From NCBI GenBank assembly GCA_016928435.1, contig JAFGKT010000055.1, positions 1 to 45,963 on the forward strand: DNA of 45,963 bases. Direction: 5' to 3'. The notes under the pieces are model-generated. The model was not told the origin of the DNA. It was given only the letters and a program-made list of their open reading frames with translations, and did not search any database. The translations under genes and the position numbers were made by a program. The number at the start of each line of letters is the position of its first letter. Positions within the stretch are counted from its first letter, which is position 1. Source of the DNA: Sedimentisphaerales bacterium (GTDB lineage: Bacteria > Planctomycetota > Phycisphaerae > Sedimentisphaerales > SM23-30). Below are positions 25,740 through 33,370 of this stretch, one piece after another.

Positions 25740-26792
25740 TTACTTCACCCCACGGCGTTTTACGATACCCGCTATGCCCAACCCAAGCAAAGCCAATAAA
25801 CTTGGTTCCGGAACCGGTCGAATAAGCATAGCGTGCTGATTGCCATCCGGCGCAATCCCGCACCCGACAATCCAGCCGCTGTTGTTGATATCATAAGCAT
25901 ACGTCATCGTCCAGCCGGAGCTGGCGGGAAGCCACGTATTCAAATCAATCATAGTCTGGCCGTCCCAATAGAACGGCCGAATATCCGATTCCTGCGGATT
26001 TGCTATGGGTGAATAATACCCCACAACATGGCCCAGATCATTAACGCCAAAAGCGCCACTCATGTTAATGCCCAGACTACCGAGCGTTTGATAAGTGTTA
26101 GTTTGACTGTCATAAACCAACGGCAAGCAATCAGTAAAACCCGAGCCGATTCTACCAACTATCAATCCGGAATCATTAACCGCATGAGCAATACTGAAAC
26201 TAGGGTTCCCTAGCGATGATGAAAGATCCACACCTCCGCCGGCTGCGGTATACGAAAACGCACGCCAATCAGTAGTTTCTCCGTTACGTGCGTAGCCGAC
26301 AACTAGGCCATTGTTGTTGATTGCTGTTGCGTCACTATAGTATAGTCCAAAAACACCAATGTCTGTTGTTAAGCCGGTACTGGGGTCGTAGAAAAAGGCG
26401 TGATAAGGATCATACACAGACGTACTGTAATGCCCGGCAACTTGGCCACTGTTGTTAATATCATTTGCCAAGCCCAAGGAGGCAATGTCGACAACGTTTC
26501 CAGCATTATAATGCACCGACGCAATGGGCGGCTGATCGTGGGTTCCCGCAACATCACCAGAATCGTTAATACCCCAACCACTCATAGGTATATAACTATC
26601 TCCCACGGCAGGATCATAAAACAATCCTCCCGCACCAGTGGCTTGGCCCAGTTCGTTAATCGCATATGCTCTGGGGCCTGGGCCGGGACTGGTGCTGCCG
26701 CGAGTGCCGAGATCAACGATTTCGTATTGACCAAGGACGGTTGAAGCGCACAACAATACAACTAATACTAGAACTTGGGGGAATAAACGCAT
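25740..26792 (-). CDS. Secreted PEP-CTERM protein with HAF-type repeats
   Basis: 350 residues from ATG 26792, preceded by AAAGGAG; the nine-residue upstream extension contains that ribosome binding site and is rejected. A signal peptide (MRLFPQVLVLVVLLCASTVLG) is followed by about 300 residues of repeats built on AINELGQATG, INDSGDVAG, INNSGQVAG, INNNGLVVG, VNDSGLIVG, VNDLGHVVG and INNSGWIVG, the pattern of the extracellular HAF repeat. The C-terminus is a textbook PEP-CTERM tail: VPEP motif, hydrophobic LLALLGLGIAGI and a final KRRG basic cluster. It should be exported, cleaved and anchored by the exosortase at 9390. It is divergent from the BlaI-type gene, with a promoter and a dyad in the shared intergenic region. 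Confidence 0.92.
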   Translation of the reverse strand: MRLFPQVLVLVVLLCASTVLGQYEIVDLGTRGSTSPGPGPRAYAINELGQATGAGGLFYDPAVGDSYIPMSGWGINDSGDVAGTHDQPPIASVHYNAGNVVDIASLGLANDINNSGQVAGHYSTSVYDPYHAFFYDPSTGLTTDIGVFGLYYSDATAINNNGLVVGYARNGETTDWRAFSYTAAGGGVDLSSSLGNPSFSIAHAVNDSGLIVGRIGSGFTDCLPLVYDSQTNTYQTLGSLGINMSGAFGVNDLGHVVGYYSPIANPQESDIRPFYWDGQTMIDLNTWLPASSGWTMTYAYDINNSGWIVGCGIAPDGNQHAMLIRPVPEPSLLALLGLGIAGIVKRRGVK

Positions 26793-26848
26793 GCTCTCTT
26801 TCTCCTTTGTAAAAACCATTAACTCTCCAGTTTGAATTTACGGAGTCT

Positions 26849-26877
26849 ATTATACTAGATTGACTCACCTAGTGCAA
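26849..26877 (-). promoter_or_regulatory. Promoter of the HAF PEP-CTERM gene
   Basis: On the minus strand TTGCAC (26877-26872), 17 bp, TATAAT (26854-26849). The predicted start is near 26842, about 50 nt before the ATG. The dyad at 26893-26915 lies just upstream of its -35 element. Confidence 0.75.
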
Positions 26878-26892
26878 GGCCCTGTTTACTTT

Positions 26893-26915
26893 CTTGCATG
26901 TCCTGTTAATGCAAG
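26893..26915. promoter_or_regulatory. Inverted repeat between the PEP-CTERM and BlaI-type genes
   Basis: CTTGCAT (26893-26899) and ATGCAAG (26909-26915) are perfect 7-bp arms around 9 nt. TTGCATGTCC occurs at 26894-26903 and again at 26943-26952. The position between divergent genes suggests a shared operator, but the binding protein is unknown. Confidence 0.45.
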
Positions 26916-27008
26916 GTTTTACGCCACTACGCCTAGATATTATTGCATGTCCGATAAACTTTATCAGCAAGCCCAATTCTTATGTTTTTATTTGCAACTA
27001 CTATGCAT

Positions 27009-27029
27009 ACAGTATACACTGTCTGTGTA
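27009..27029. promoter_or_regulatory. Candidate BlaI-type operator overlapping the regulator's own promoter
   Basis: Two overlapping dyads: ACAGT-ATAC-ACTGT (27009-27022) and TACAC-TGTCT-GTGTA (27015-27029). They contain the TACA/TGTA elements typical of BlaI/MecI/CopY operators. A possible -35 TTGCAA at 26992-26997 with a -10 at 27015-27020 (TACACT) would be covered by the bound repressor, giving autoregulation. Confidence 0.5.
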
Positions 27030-27070
27030 GTAAACAACGAAACCTCACTCTTGATAGTGTAGGAGTAATT

Positions 27071-27448
27071 ATGGTTAATGAAAAACCGTCTGACCTGGAA
27101 CTGCAGGTTTTAGCGGTTCTGTGGGAAAAAGGCAAAGCTACTGCCCGCGAGGTGCTCTCAGCCATGCCGGATGGCAAGCAGCGGGCTTACACTACAATAC
27201 TGTCGGTAATGCAGGTCATGGAAAAGAAGGGGCTGCTGACGCATACCGCCAAGGGAACAGCCCATGTTTTTCGTCCTACCCAGAGTAAGAGTAAAACTCT
27301 CGCGCCCTTTTTGCATCGATTGGTCACCACAGTCTTTGGCGGCAGTCCCAGCGCCGCCATGCAAGCACTCCTCAAAGAATCCAAGCTGTCCAAAGAAGAA
27401 CTCAAAGATATCCGTGAGCTGATTGATGGCATGGAAGAATCGAAGTAA
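27071..27448 (+). CDS. BlaI/MecI/CopY-family transcriptional repressor
   Basis: 125 residues from ATG 27071, preceded by AGGAG at 27061-27065; the longer upstream ORF is rejected because it runs through the operator region without family similarity. The winged-helix domain is clear: LELQVLAVLWEKGKATAREVLSAM, AYTTILSVMQVMEKKGLL and THTAKGTAHVF (wing). A C-terminal dimerisation part follows (about 75-125, FLHRLVTTVFGGSPSAAMQALL). In this family the dimer represses the gene pair until a membrane metalloprotease signals its inactivation. The partner is the M56 gene 87 bp downstream. Confidence 0.93.
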   Translation: MVNEKPSDLELQVLAVLWEKGKATAREVLSAMPDGKQRAYTTILSVMQVMEKKGLLTHTAKGTAHVFRPTQSKSKTLAPFLHRLVTTVFGGSPSAAMQALLKESKLSKEELKDIRELIDGMEESK

Positions 27449-27535
27449 ATAACTCAAAGGCCCTAACAGAATGAAGCATAACACCGAAGGCGAGTCCGCT
27501 TTAATGCTATAGATGAGAGTTAAGAGAATTGGCTC

Positions 27536-30500
27536 ATGGATTCAATAGTGCAATTGCTCGGCAGCGATACAGCAAAGTATGCCATTTATACGCTGCTGCA
27601 TAGCTTGTATATAGTGCCGATTATCGCGCTATTATTATACGCAATCCTGCGTAGCAACTTGGTCGAAAAGCCCAATCGGCGGTACTGTGCAGGCTTGTTA
27701 GCTTTAGCCGCGGTAGTATTCGCCACGTTCGCTACCTTTGCGATATATGATTATAAAGCGCAACCCCAAGCGCAACCTGAATCGCCGCCGACCGTCGCGA
27801 CGTCGCAGCCAGATGACAATACCGCCCCGGAACAAGCGCAAGAGATTGATAGCAGTGTCGATCCTAATCCTCATCGCGGTGCGGCGGATAACGTGAATGC
27901 CCCTGCGAATTCGCAGGAGCCTGTAACTCAACAGAAAAGTCAACGGCCGGATTGGACCAGCTGGTGCGCTTTGGTCTGGTTGGTTGGAACGCTGTTGATG
28001 TTAGTCAGAGTGGCCTGGTCGTTGTCGTATGCCGGGCAATTGCGGGCCCAGTCCGAGCCCATAACGGACAAGCAGATAAACGGGACTTTGCAGCATTTGA
28101 GGGAGAAACTGGGGGTAGCTCGAACAGTGGCCTTGGCAACTTTGGAACGGCTCAACACACCTGCGGTGGTAGGTTTGGTTTGGCCGACGATTCTGTTGCC
28201 TGCGGTTCTAGTCTCAGCCATGGATCCGCAACACCTAAAAGCGGTCCTCGCGCACGAATTAGCTCACATCCAACGTCATGACTATCTGGTCAATTGTGTG
28301 CAATTGGTGTTGGAATCGCTCTTTTTCTTTAACCCGGCTTTTTGGTGGATCAGCCGACAGGTACGCATCGAACGCGAAGCCTGTTGCGATGCCCTCGCTG
28401 CCGCTGCTTTGGGATGTCCCAACAGTTATGCCCGAGCGCTTGCCGATGTCGCTGAGAAGGTCCGGTCCAACGTTGGATTGCCCGCGGTGGCGCTCGGTTT
28501 GTCTGAATCTTCCAGCTCAGGTGATTTTTTAGACCGCATCAAACGTTTGATCTTGCCGGGCCATAGGCCCAACTTGCGACTGTCCAAGATGGCCGTCTTA
28601 GCGGTCCTGGCTACATCACTGACAGTCATTGCCATACTAGGCGTAGGTACCGGAGTCGCCGTCCAATACGTAGCCCAATATCTCACGCCCGCCCAACGCG
28701 TGGAAAGAATGCAGGAGATTATAGAAACCCAAGCCCCTCCTCTTCATATCAGAGATTATGATGCTGAACCTGTGATGATTTCCGGCGCGGTACAGGCCTA
28801 CGATGGTAGAAGCCAATGGCCTTCATATACTCTTGTAAATGTTTACAGTGCTGATTTTTATATGTCTGAAGAAACCTGGGCTTCTGAAGATGGCACATTC
28901 AAAATCCCGTTTACCTATTCAGGAGAGATTTATATCACCGCTGCTTTGCTTGATAGATATGCCCCGGCGGTTGTAGGGCCTCTCACGGTGGCGCCTGGAG
29001 AAGTGTTGGAAGACGTAAAGCTTTTTCTTGGCGAAGGGTTTGTTGGACAGATTCGCGTTGTGGACTCTCAAGGTAATCCCATCCCCAACGCTCATTTTCG
29101 CGGATGGTATGTTGGATTTGATCGTGCGCAAATTGGGGTATTGCAATATCCTAGCTCCGATGAGAATGGAATTATCACCATTGAGCATTGTGGCTCACTA
29201 CCGATCAAATTGATTACTGAAGTAGCCGGTTACAAATATGAAGAACGGGATTTTACGCTCAGTCCGGGTGTTGTGCCGGTTTGGCAGCTGGAAGAATCTG
29301 ATATTGTTCGCGGTCGTGTGGTATCAGCAGCGGATGGCCAACCGATAAGTGGCGCAACGCTAGTGCTAGTCGAAATAATCACAGATGGCCAAACTGATAA
29401 TGTATGGATTCCCTTTAATGATTATCCGGAAGATACCCTCCCGACGGAATCTGTCGTGGCGACAACCGATCAGCAGGGACGGTTTCAAATTGACGTGTTC
29501 AATAGCCAGTCCACTTATGAATTGGTTGTTCGAGCCGTAGGATATGGGCCGAAATACCCTGTGATTGTTACCCCAGGTCAAGATGATCTGCTCATTGAGT
29601 TGGGCGAGCCGATTACTATCACCGGTACCATAATCGGCGATCTCTCTTGGATGCGCGAATATGATTGGATGGGCCCGCAAGTCCGTATGCTTACCTACGG
29701 CTATCGCAGCTTCCCGGTTGGAGATACCGTTCGTACTTGCAGGATATCATCGTCTAGAGAATGTACGATTGAGGATGGCGTGCTTCATTTTCGGCTGCAT
29801 AGCCTCTGGCCTGGTGAAGTAGTGATCAACACTCAAATGGAAGGTTTGTATTTACGGGGCAAACATTTCTATTTTGATGTTACGGAACATTCTTGGAGCG
29901 ATGTGGTTCTTGACCTCAGGCCTAGGCAAACGCGTAGAGTGGTCTTGAATTTTGATATGCCCGACGGCCATATTGATCCGTGCGGCGTCATTCTGATAGG
30001 TTTTCGAGATGAGCAGGTCGTCGAACCAGGGTATCGTTACGAGTACTATGATAATTTCGATGTCGTAATCGAAGATGGACAAGCCGTCGCCGATATCCCC
30101 ATAGGAACCAACTTAAACTATGGTGTAGCCTATAGCGATGCGTTCTATCCCATGTTTGATGGCCGCTATCTCTCTTGGGAGCGCGCTAATAGTAATCGTT
30201 TGGTTGAATATTGGTTTGCTGATGGCCGTAATATACCTGTTACTCCAGGCGATGAGCCGATGACCTTCGATATTCAAACCTATCCTGCCGGCGGCGTGCA
30301 TGGCACCGTTTATAATGCCGATGGAATCCCGGCGTCCCCTTATATAGACAGAGACTATAAATGGGTTGTGGTCACTTCCGTGGGTGATGATCCTCATTTT
30401 TGTATCTACACATGTCCTACGCCGGATAGCACTTTTAATGTCCTGCCATTGCCTTTAGGCGAACCTTTTAACGTCAAGGTTGTTTACTTTGATGGTACCG

Positions 30501-30580
30501 AAGAGCAACATGGCACAATGGTCCTCGACCAAGAAAATCCTATCCGCGAAATATCTATTACGTTGAATGAAATGCCTTAA
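27536..30580 (+). CDS. BlaR1-like M56 membrane metalloprotease with long carboxypeptidase-regulatory-like extracytoplasmic region
   Basis: 1014 residues, ATG 27536; the ribosome binding site (GAGAGTTAAGAGAA) is weak. Membrane segments lie at about 15-38, 49-70, 144-162 and 349-380. The zinc protease motif is H240-E-x-x-H244 (HELAH), with the third ligand probably E281 in EREACCDAL, as in M56 peptidases. In place of the penicillin-binding sensor domain of BlaR1/MecR1, the region after residue 400 consists of beta-sandwich modules such as VRGRVVSAADGQPISGATLV and GQIRVVDSQGNPIPNAHF, which resemble carboxypeptidase-regulatory-like (transthyretin-like) domains. It should sense an envelope or extracellular signal and inactivate the BlaI-type repressor upstream. 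The ligand is unknown. A link to beta-lactams is unlikely. Confidence 0.9.
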   Translation: MDSIVQLLGSDTAKYAIYTLLHSLYIVPIIALLLYAILRSNLVEKPNRRYCAGLLALAAVVFATFATFAIYDYKAQPQAQPESPPTVATSQPDDNTAPEQAQEIDSSVDPNPHRGAADNVNAPANSQEPVTQQKSQRPDWTSWCALVWLVGTLLMLVRVAWSLSYAGQLRAQSEPITDKQINGTLQHLREKLGVARTVALATLERLNTPAVVGLVWPTILLPAVLVSAMDPQHLKAVLAHELAHIQRHDYLVNCVQLVLESLFFFNPAFWWISRQVRIEREACCDALAAAALGCPNSYARALADVAEKVRSNVGLPAVALGLSESSSSGDFLDRIKRLILPGHRPNLRLSKMAVLAVLATSLTVIAILGVGTGVAVQYVAQYLTPAQRVERMQEIIETQAPPLHIRDYDAEPVMISGAVQAYDGRSQWPSYTLVNVYSADFYMSEETWASEDGTFKIPFTYSGEIYITAALLDRYAPAVVGPLTVAPGEVLEDVKLFLGEGFVGQIRVVDSQGNPIPNAHFRGWYVGFDRAQIGVLQYPSSDENGIITIEHCGSLPIKLITEVAGYKYEERDFTLSPGVVPVWQLEESDIVRGRVVSAADGQPISGATLVLVEIITDGQTDNVWIPFNDYPEDTLPTESVVATTDQQGRFQIDVFNSQSTYELVVRAVGYGPKYPVIVTPGQDDLLIELGEPITITGTIIGDLSWMREYDWMGPQVRMLTYGYRSFPVGDTVRTCRISSSRECTIEDGVLHFRLHSLWPGEVVINTQMEGLYLRGKHFYFDVTEHSWSDVVLDLRPRQTRRVVLNFDMPDGHIDPCGVILIGFRDEQVVEPGYRYEYYDNFDVVIEDGQAVADIPIGTNLNYGVAYSDAFYPMFDGRYLSWERANSNRLVEYWFADGRNIPVTPGDEPMTFDIQTYPAGGVHGTVYNADGIPASPYIDRDYKWVVVTSVGDDPHFCIYTCPTPDSTFNVLPLPLGEPFNVKVVYFDGTEEQHGTMVLDQENPIREISITLNEMP

Positions 30581-30614
30581 ACGAAAAACACTCGCTAATC
30601 CGCGGTTTTGGGTG

Positions 30615-30929
30615 TCATTCTCTTGTTTCCTTCCCTTTTCCAAAAACTCTCTCGCGCCAATCCGGAAAAATCCGCATATACCAGCCCAACAGCAAAACGA
30701 AAACCGCAACAAAACTCACCTTCCAAACCAACAGCCACCATGGGCGCCACCACACCCCCGTAAATGCTTCCACTAGTTCCGATGCGCTCGCAAAAACAAA
30801 CGCCGACCCTCCTGCAACACAAAACCACCGATGTTTCTCACCCCGCTTAAACGCCGGTATCCAAAACACCACCGAAAACCCCAGCCAAAGAAAAATCTCG
30901 ATGCAATTATAAATCAATACGATATCCAT
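30615..30929 (-). CDS. Small membrane protein of unknown function
   Basis: 104 residues from ATG 30929 (AGGCG upstream); the longer ORF reaching 31100 overlaps the preceding gene and is rejected. There are about three hydrophobic segments: IVLIYNCIEIFLWLGFSVVF (3-22), WFCVAGGSAFVFASASELVE (about 35-54) and WWLLVWKVSFVAVFVLLLGW (about 64-83). A basic C-terminus follows (ERVFGKGKETRE). Not recognised. It starts 10 nt after the stop of the SecD-P1-like gene, so the three genes 32354 to 30615 look like one operon. No catalytic motif is visible. Confidence 0.7.
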   Translation of the reverse strand: MDIVLIYNCIEIFLWLGFSVVFWIPAFKRGEKHRWFCVAGGSAFVFASASELVEAFTGVWWRPWWLLVWKVSFVAVFVLLLGWYMRIFPDWRERVFGKGKETRE

Positions 30930-30939
30930 GATCGGTCGC

Positions 30940-31896
30940 CTATGTTTGGGCAATTGCTTGCACCGGTTCTTCCCTGGCACAAAAAACGCGCACAGTTGCC
31001 AAGGCAAATAGTACGCCCACCAAACTCCCCAGCAAGTAAAAGAGATATATCTGAAAATAGGGATGGAGAAAATTAATCTTAACTTGGTTAATGTAGTCAA
31101 GCAGAACTCTTAACGTCCCGCTTCGAGAGCCGGTGGTAATGTATAAGAACAAGTTGCCGCTCAATACTCCGCCCAATAGAACCGCGATTGATACTCTCCA
31201 CCCCAATCGTCGTTTTCTGATTTTGCCCACTATCACCAACACTATACCCCAAGACAGCGTGGCCGCGAATACGTAGATTTGCCGGATCAATAAAATCCGC
31301 GCGTACGACCATGGAATTATTTCCGATGTTAAATGCCGCAAAATATTGGGGTATTGCCGCAGAGGCCCAGCCAGCGGTACCCGAAGTCTCCCATTAATAA
31401 TTGATCCGGTCTCAGTAATGCGAGCTATTTTGCCGTCGCAAACCATCGCAGCGAATCTATCACTATGGGCGCGCGTTTGTGCCGCCATCACACCTCGACC
31501 AGCCTCGGTGGCGTTAATCAGCAAGGAAACACCACGACTATTCGTTGCCGGCGCCAAGATCATGCTTTCGATATGGTCTTGCGTAAAATCGCCCCAACCG
31601 ATCAAAACCAGTACCTCGGTTCCCATATCGGAGTTAATACGTGTAACCGCGGATAAGGGCACGTCAACATCATTCGCGTCCGCCGCGATCGGCACCCAAC
31701 GCGCCATGACAGAACCATTAACATATACATCTTGGCCTTGCGTGAGTTCCCCTGTAGAAACTACGTTCAGGTCTGTTTGTCGATCCGCCAGAATCCGCAA
31801 AGCAAACGTCCACTCCTCTTCCGCCTCCCCGCGGGCCCAGCAACAACTCCCCAGCATAACAATCAACACCACAAACCATGTCTTGCCTTTTGTCAC
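30940..31896 (-). CDS. Membrane protein with a SecD P1-head-like domain
   Basis: 318 residues if started at GTG 31896 (AAAGGTG upstream); a GTG at 31959 gives 339. The chosen start places a signal-like segment (WFVVLIVMLGSCCWARGEA) at the N-terminus. The extracytoplasmic part matches the SecD P1 head: EWTFALRILADRQTD at its start and, near residue 120-175, VSLLINATEAGRGVMA, AAMVCDGKIARITETG and INGRLRVPLAG, parallel to the SecD pattern VTLNGEGAQKF / LAIVLDGKV / I.GG...ISG. Three or four transmembrane segments follow, but the conserved SecD/SecF RND membrane motifs are absent. It is therefore a stand-alone P1-type domain, not a translocase subunit. Its role is unknown; binding of exported polypeptides is conceivable. 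Confidence 0.7.
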   Translation of the reverse strand: MTKGKTWFVVLIVMLGSCCWARGEAEEEWTFALRILADRQTDLNVVSTGELTQGQDVYVNGSVMARWVPIAADANDVDVPLSAVTRINSDMGTEVLVLIGWGDFTQDHIESMILAPATNSRGVSLLINATEAGRGVMAAQTRAHSDRFAAMVCDGKIARITETGSIINGRLRVPLAGPLRQYPNILRHLTSEIIPWSYARILLIRQIYVFAATLSWGIVLVIVGKIRKRRLGWRVSIAVLLGGVLSGNLFLYITTGSRSGTLRVLLDYINQVKINFLHPYFQIYLFYLLGSLVGVLFALATVRVFCAREEPVQAIAQT

Positions 31897-31952
31897 TTCG
31901 CTCACCTTTCGCGTTAGTGTATCCGTTCTGAAAAACCCTTCCTCAGTCAAAA

Positions 31953-32354
31953 TCAGCACGGAATAATATACAAAATCAAAGGCGTATAAAGCCGATACCC
32001 GTAAAAATTATACCATGCCGCCCAAGCCGCCAAACCCGTACCGAAAAGCAAAATATAAACCGCGATACGCCGCAAATAAATCGCCAGCATAATCCCAGCC
32101 CCAGCCTTAAACACAACACTCAGGATCGGCCCAACAACAGGCCCCAAAATCTCCGATGTCAAACGCACTCCCGGATGCACCTCCGCGCCAGGCCCCCAAC
32201 GCACCATAAAATAAACCGTACTAACCCCGTCACAAAGCATCGCCGCCGAAAACAACAATACCAGCCAACGATACCTCCCCCAAAAACCATCACAGTTCAA
32301 GCGAAAACGCTCAATAACCGCCGCCCCATTCGCGATTTTGCACCGTGCCGCCAC
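31953..32354 (-). CDS. Small polytopic membrane protein, unknown function
   Basis: 133 residues from GTG 32354, preceded by TTGGAG at good spacing; a TTG two codons upstream is too close to that site. About three or four hydrophobic segments: WLVLLFSAAMLCDGVSTVYF, the pair EILGPVVGPILSVVFKAGAG and LAIYLRRIAVYILLFGTGLA, and a C-terminal YTPLILYIIP. The pattern CDGVSTVYF...G.GAEVHP resembles small DUF5658-like membrane proteins, in which an Asp/Thr helix is followed by a Glu-x-x-Pro segment, but the match is weak. Its stop precedes the chosen start of the SecD-P1-like gene by 56 nt and overlaps the alternative start. Confidence 0.65.
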   Translation of the reverse strand: MAARCKIANGAAVIERFRLNCDGFWGRYRWLVLLFSAAMLCDGVSTVYFMVRWGPGAEVHPGVRLTSEILGPVVGPILSVVFKAGAGIMLAIYLRRIAVYILLFGTGLAAWAAWYNFYGYRLYTPLILYIIPC

Positions 32355-32499
32355 TGCCAAAACTCCAATCTACCTCCCCAGCCGTCATCAAACCACCCCA
32401 AACGCCAACTCAACAATCATAATCCCAGACTCCCAACAACCCGACCCATCTAAAATATTATACGCTAAACCAATAGTTTAGGTTCACCTTCCCGGCAAA

Positions 32500-32524
32500 T
32501 TAGCCCCCCGACCTGTCGGGGGGT
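32500..32524. repeat. Hairpin repeat C, short form, copy 3
   Basis: TTAG, then CCCCCCGA (32504-32511), a 4-nt loop, TCGGGGGG (32516-32523) and T: a perfect 8-bp stem with the same TTAG head as the copies at 24113 and 40593. Confidence 0.7.
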
Positions 32525-32598
32525 CGTAAAAACTCTGTAGAAAGATCGTTCAAATAATCCCAACCACACCGATAATTCGCCAAAGCCATAGAGAGACG

Positions 32599-32853
32599 CT
32601 AAATCTTTTTTGAAATCACTCTAATAGCAATGTAGGAAACCGCAATGCCATACAAAGGTAAAACAAAAAATCCCAACCCTGCTCCTGGACCGCCGCCCAT
32701 AATCTTAATCTGCCCGATGATGTTAGCGCTCCACATAATCAAAATCGACAAATAAATCATAGGTTTCATACGACGGATCACTACAGCGCATATCATCACA
32801 ATGACCAACCCCATAATCTGCACCAGCAATGATTGTGTCTCGTAAGATATCAT
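32599..32853 (-). CDS. Small hydrophobic protein, hypothetical
   Basis: 84 residues from ATG 32853, with no clear Shine-Dalgarno sequence. Three hydrophobic segments: LLVQIMGLVIVMICAVVI (9-26), MIYLSILIMWSANIIGQI (32-49) and LGFFVLPLYGIAVSYIAIRV (60-79), with basic residues between 1 and 2 (RRMK) and at the C-terminus (SKKI). Not recognised. It is supported by codon use and protein-like composition only. It is on the same strand as the three-gene membrane module but 244 bp upstream of it, with a hairpin repeat between, so it is probably separate. Confidence 0.5.
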   Translation of the reverse strand: MISYETQSLLVQIMGLVIVMICAVVIRRMKPMIYLSILIMWSANIIGQIKIMGGGPGAGLGFFVLPLYGIAVSYIAIRVISKKI

Positions 32854-32952
32854 GATTGTCTATTTAGATAAAAACAAAAAACTCCTGCCCAACATCCTGA
32901 GCCTATTATATCGGCATTGGAGCAGAAGACAAAGGATTCTCTGTGGAGCAAG

Positions 32953-32996
32953 GTAGGGTAGGTAATTTTGAACGATATGTTCAATTACCCATGCGG
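32953..32996. repeat. Hairpin repeat D, copy 1
   Basis: GTAGGGTAGGTAATTTT, then TTACCCATGCGG, enclosing GAAC/GTTC. The outer stem is GGTAAT/ATTACC. The partner copy at 40665-40712 has the same ends and a different loop. Confidence 0.6.
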
Positions 32997-33056
32997 AACC
33001 CTCGCCCATCTACGATTCGCTTCTTTGCGTTCTCTACGCTCTTTCGCGGTGATTAG

Positions 33057-33242
33057 ATCCCTGAACAACGTCCTATTCCCACCGCCGATGCCTTCTGGAC
33101 CGAATCCCAAGGCTGGAACTGGGACGGCCGCGTCGTTGATAACACCGACCTTTTCACCGTTATGAATAATGCCGTTCCCGAACCCGCAACTATAACACTC
33201 CTAACCTTCGGTTTGGCAATATTTACCCAACGCCGTTCCTAA
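33057..33242 (+). pseudogene. 3' remnant of a PEP-CTERM protein gene
   Basis: An open frame of 61 codons from the base after an in-frame TAG (33054-33056) to TAA at 33240-33242. It encodes a credible protein end: ADAFWTESQGWNWDG, then NNAVPEPATITLLTFGLAIF and a final TQRRS. VPEP, a hydrophobic stretch and a basic end make a full PEP-CTERM signal. There is no start codon, ribosome binding site or signal peptide: directly upstream lies the dispersed TTTCGCGGTGA repeat block. The gene body has therefore probably been deleted or displaced, leaving only the sorting tail. Confidence 0.75.
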
Positions 33243-33370
33243 ATCAGAGCCTCAAGTGTAAGCGCTAAAATTCTCTTGGCAAATCTAAAAATCCGCCCAT
33301 CAAAGATTCCAAATTCCCTTCACTACCCCCAAAACCCTGACCCACCACGCTCAGTCACTACCATATCCCG

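Larger units (their letters stand above)
32854..33370. other. Interval without an intact gene
   Basis: It contains repeat D (32953-32996), a TTTGCGTTCTCTACGCTCTTTCGCGGTGA block (33023-33051) and directly after it a PEP-CTERM gene remnant (33057-33242). The last 130 bp show nothing recognisable. Confidence 0.6.

Noticed and set aside
26894..27070. Upstream extension of the BlaI-type ORF
   Set aside because: It translates the promoter/operator region; ATG 27071 has a good ribosome binding site and the family N-terminus.
27071..30580. Beta-lactam resistance system (BlaI/BlaR1)
   Set aside because: The sensor partner lacks any penicillin-binding motif and no beta-lactamase is nearby.
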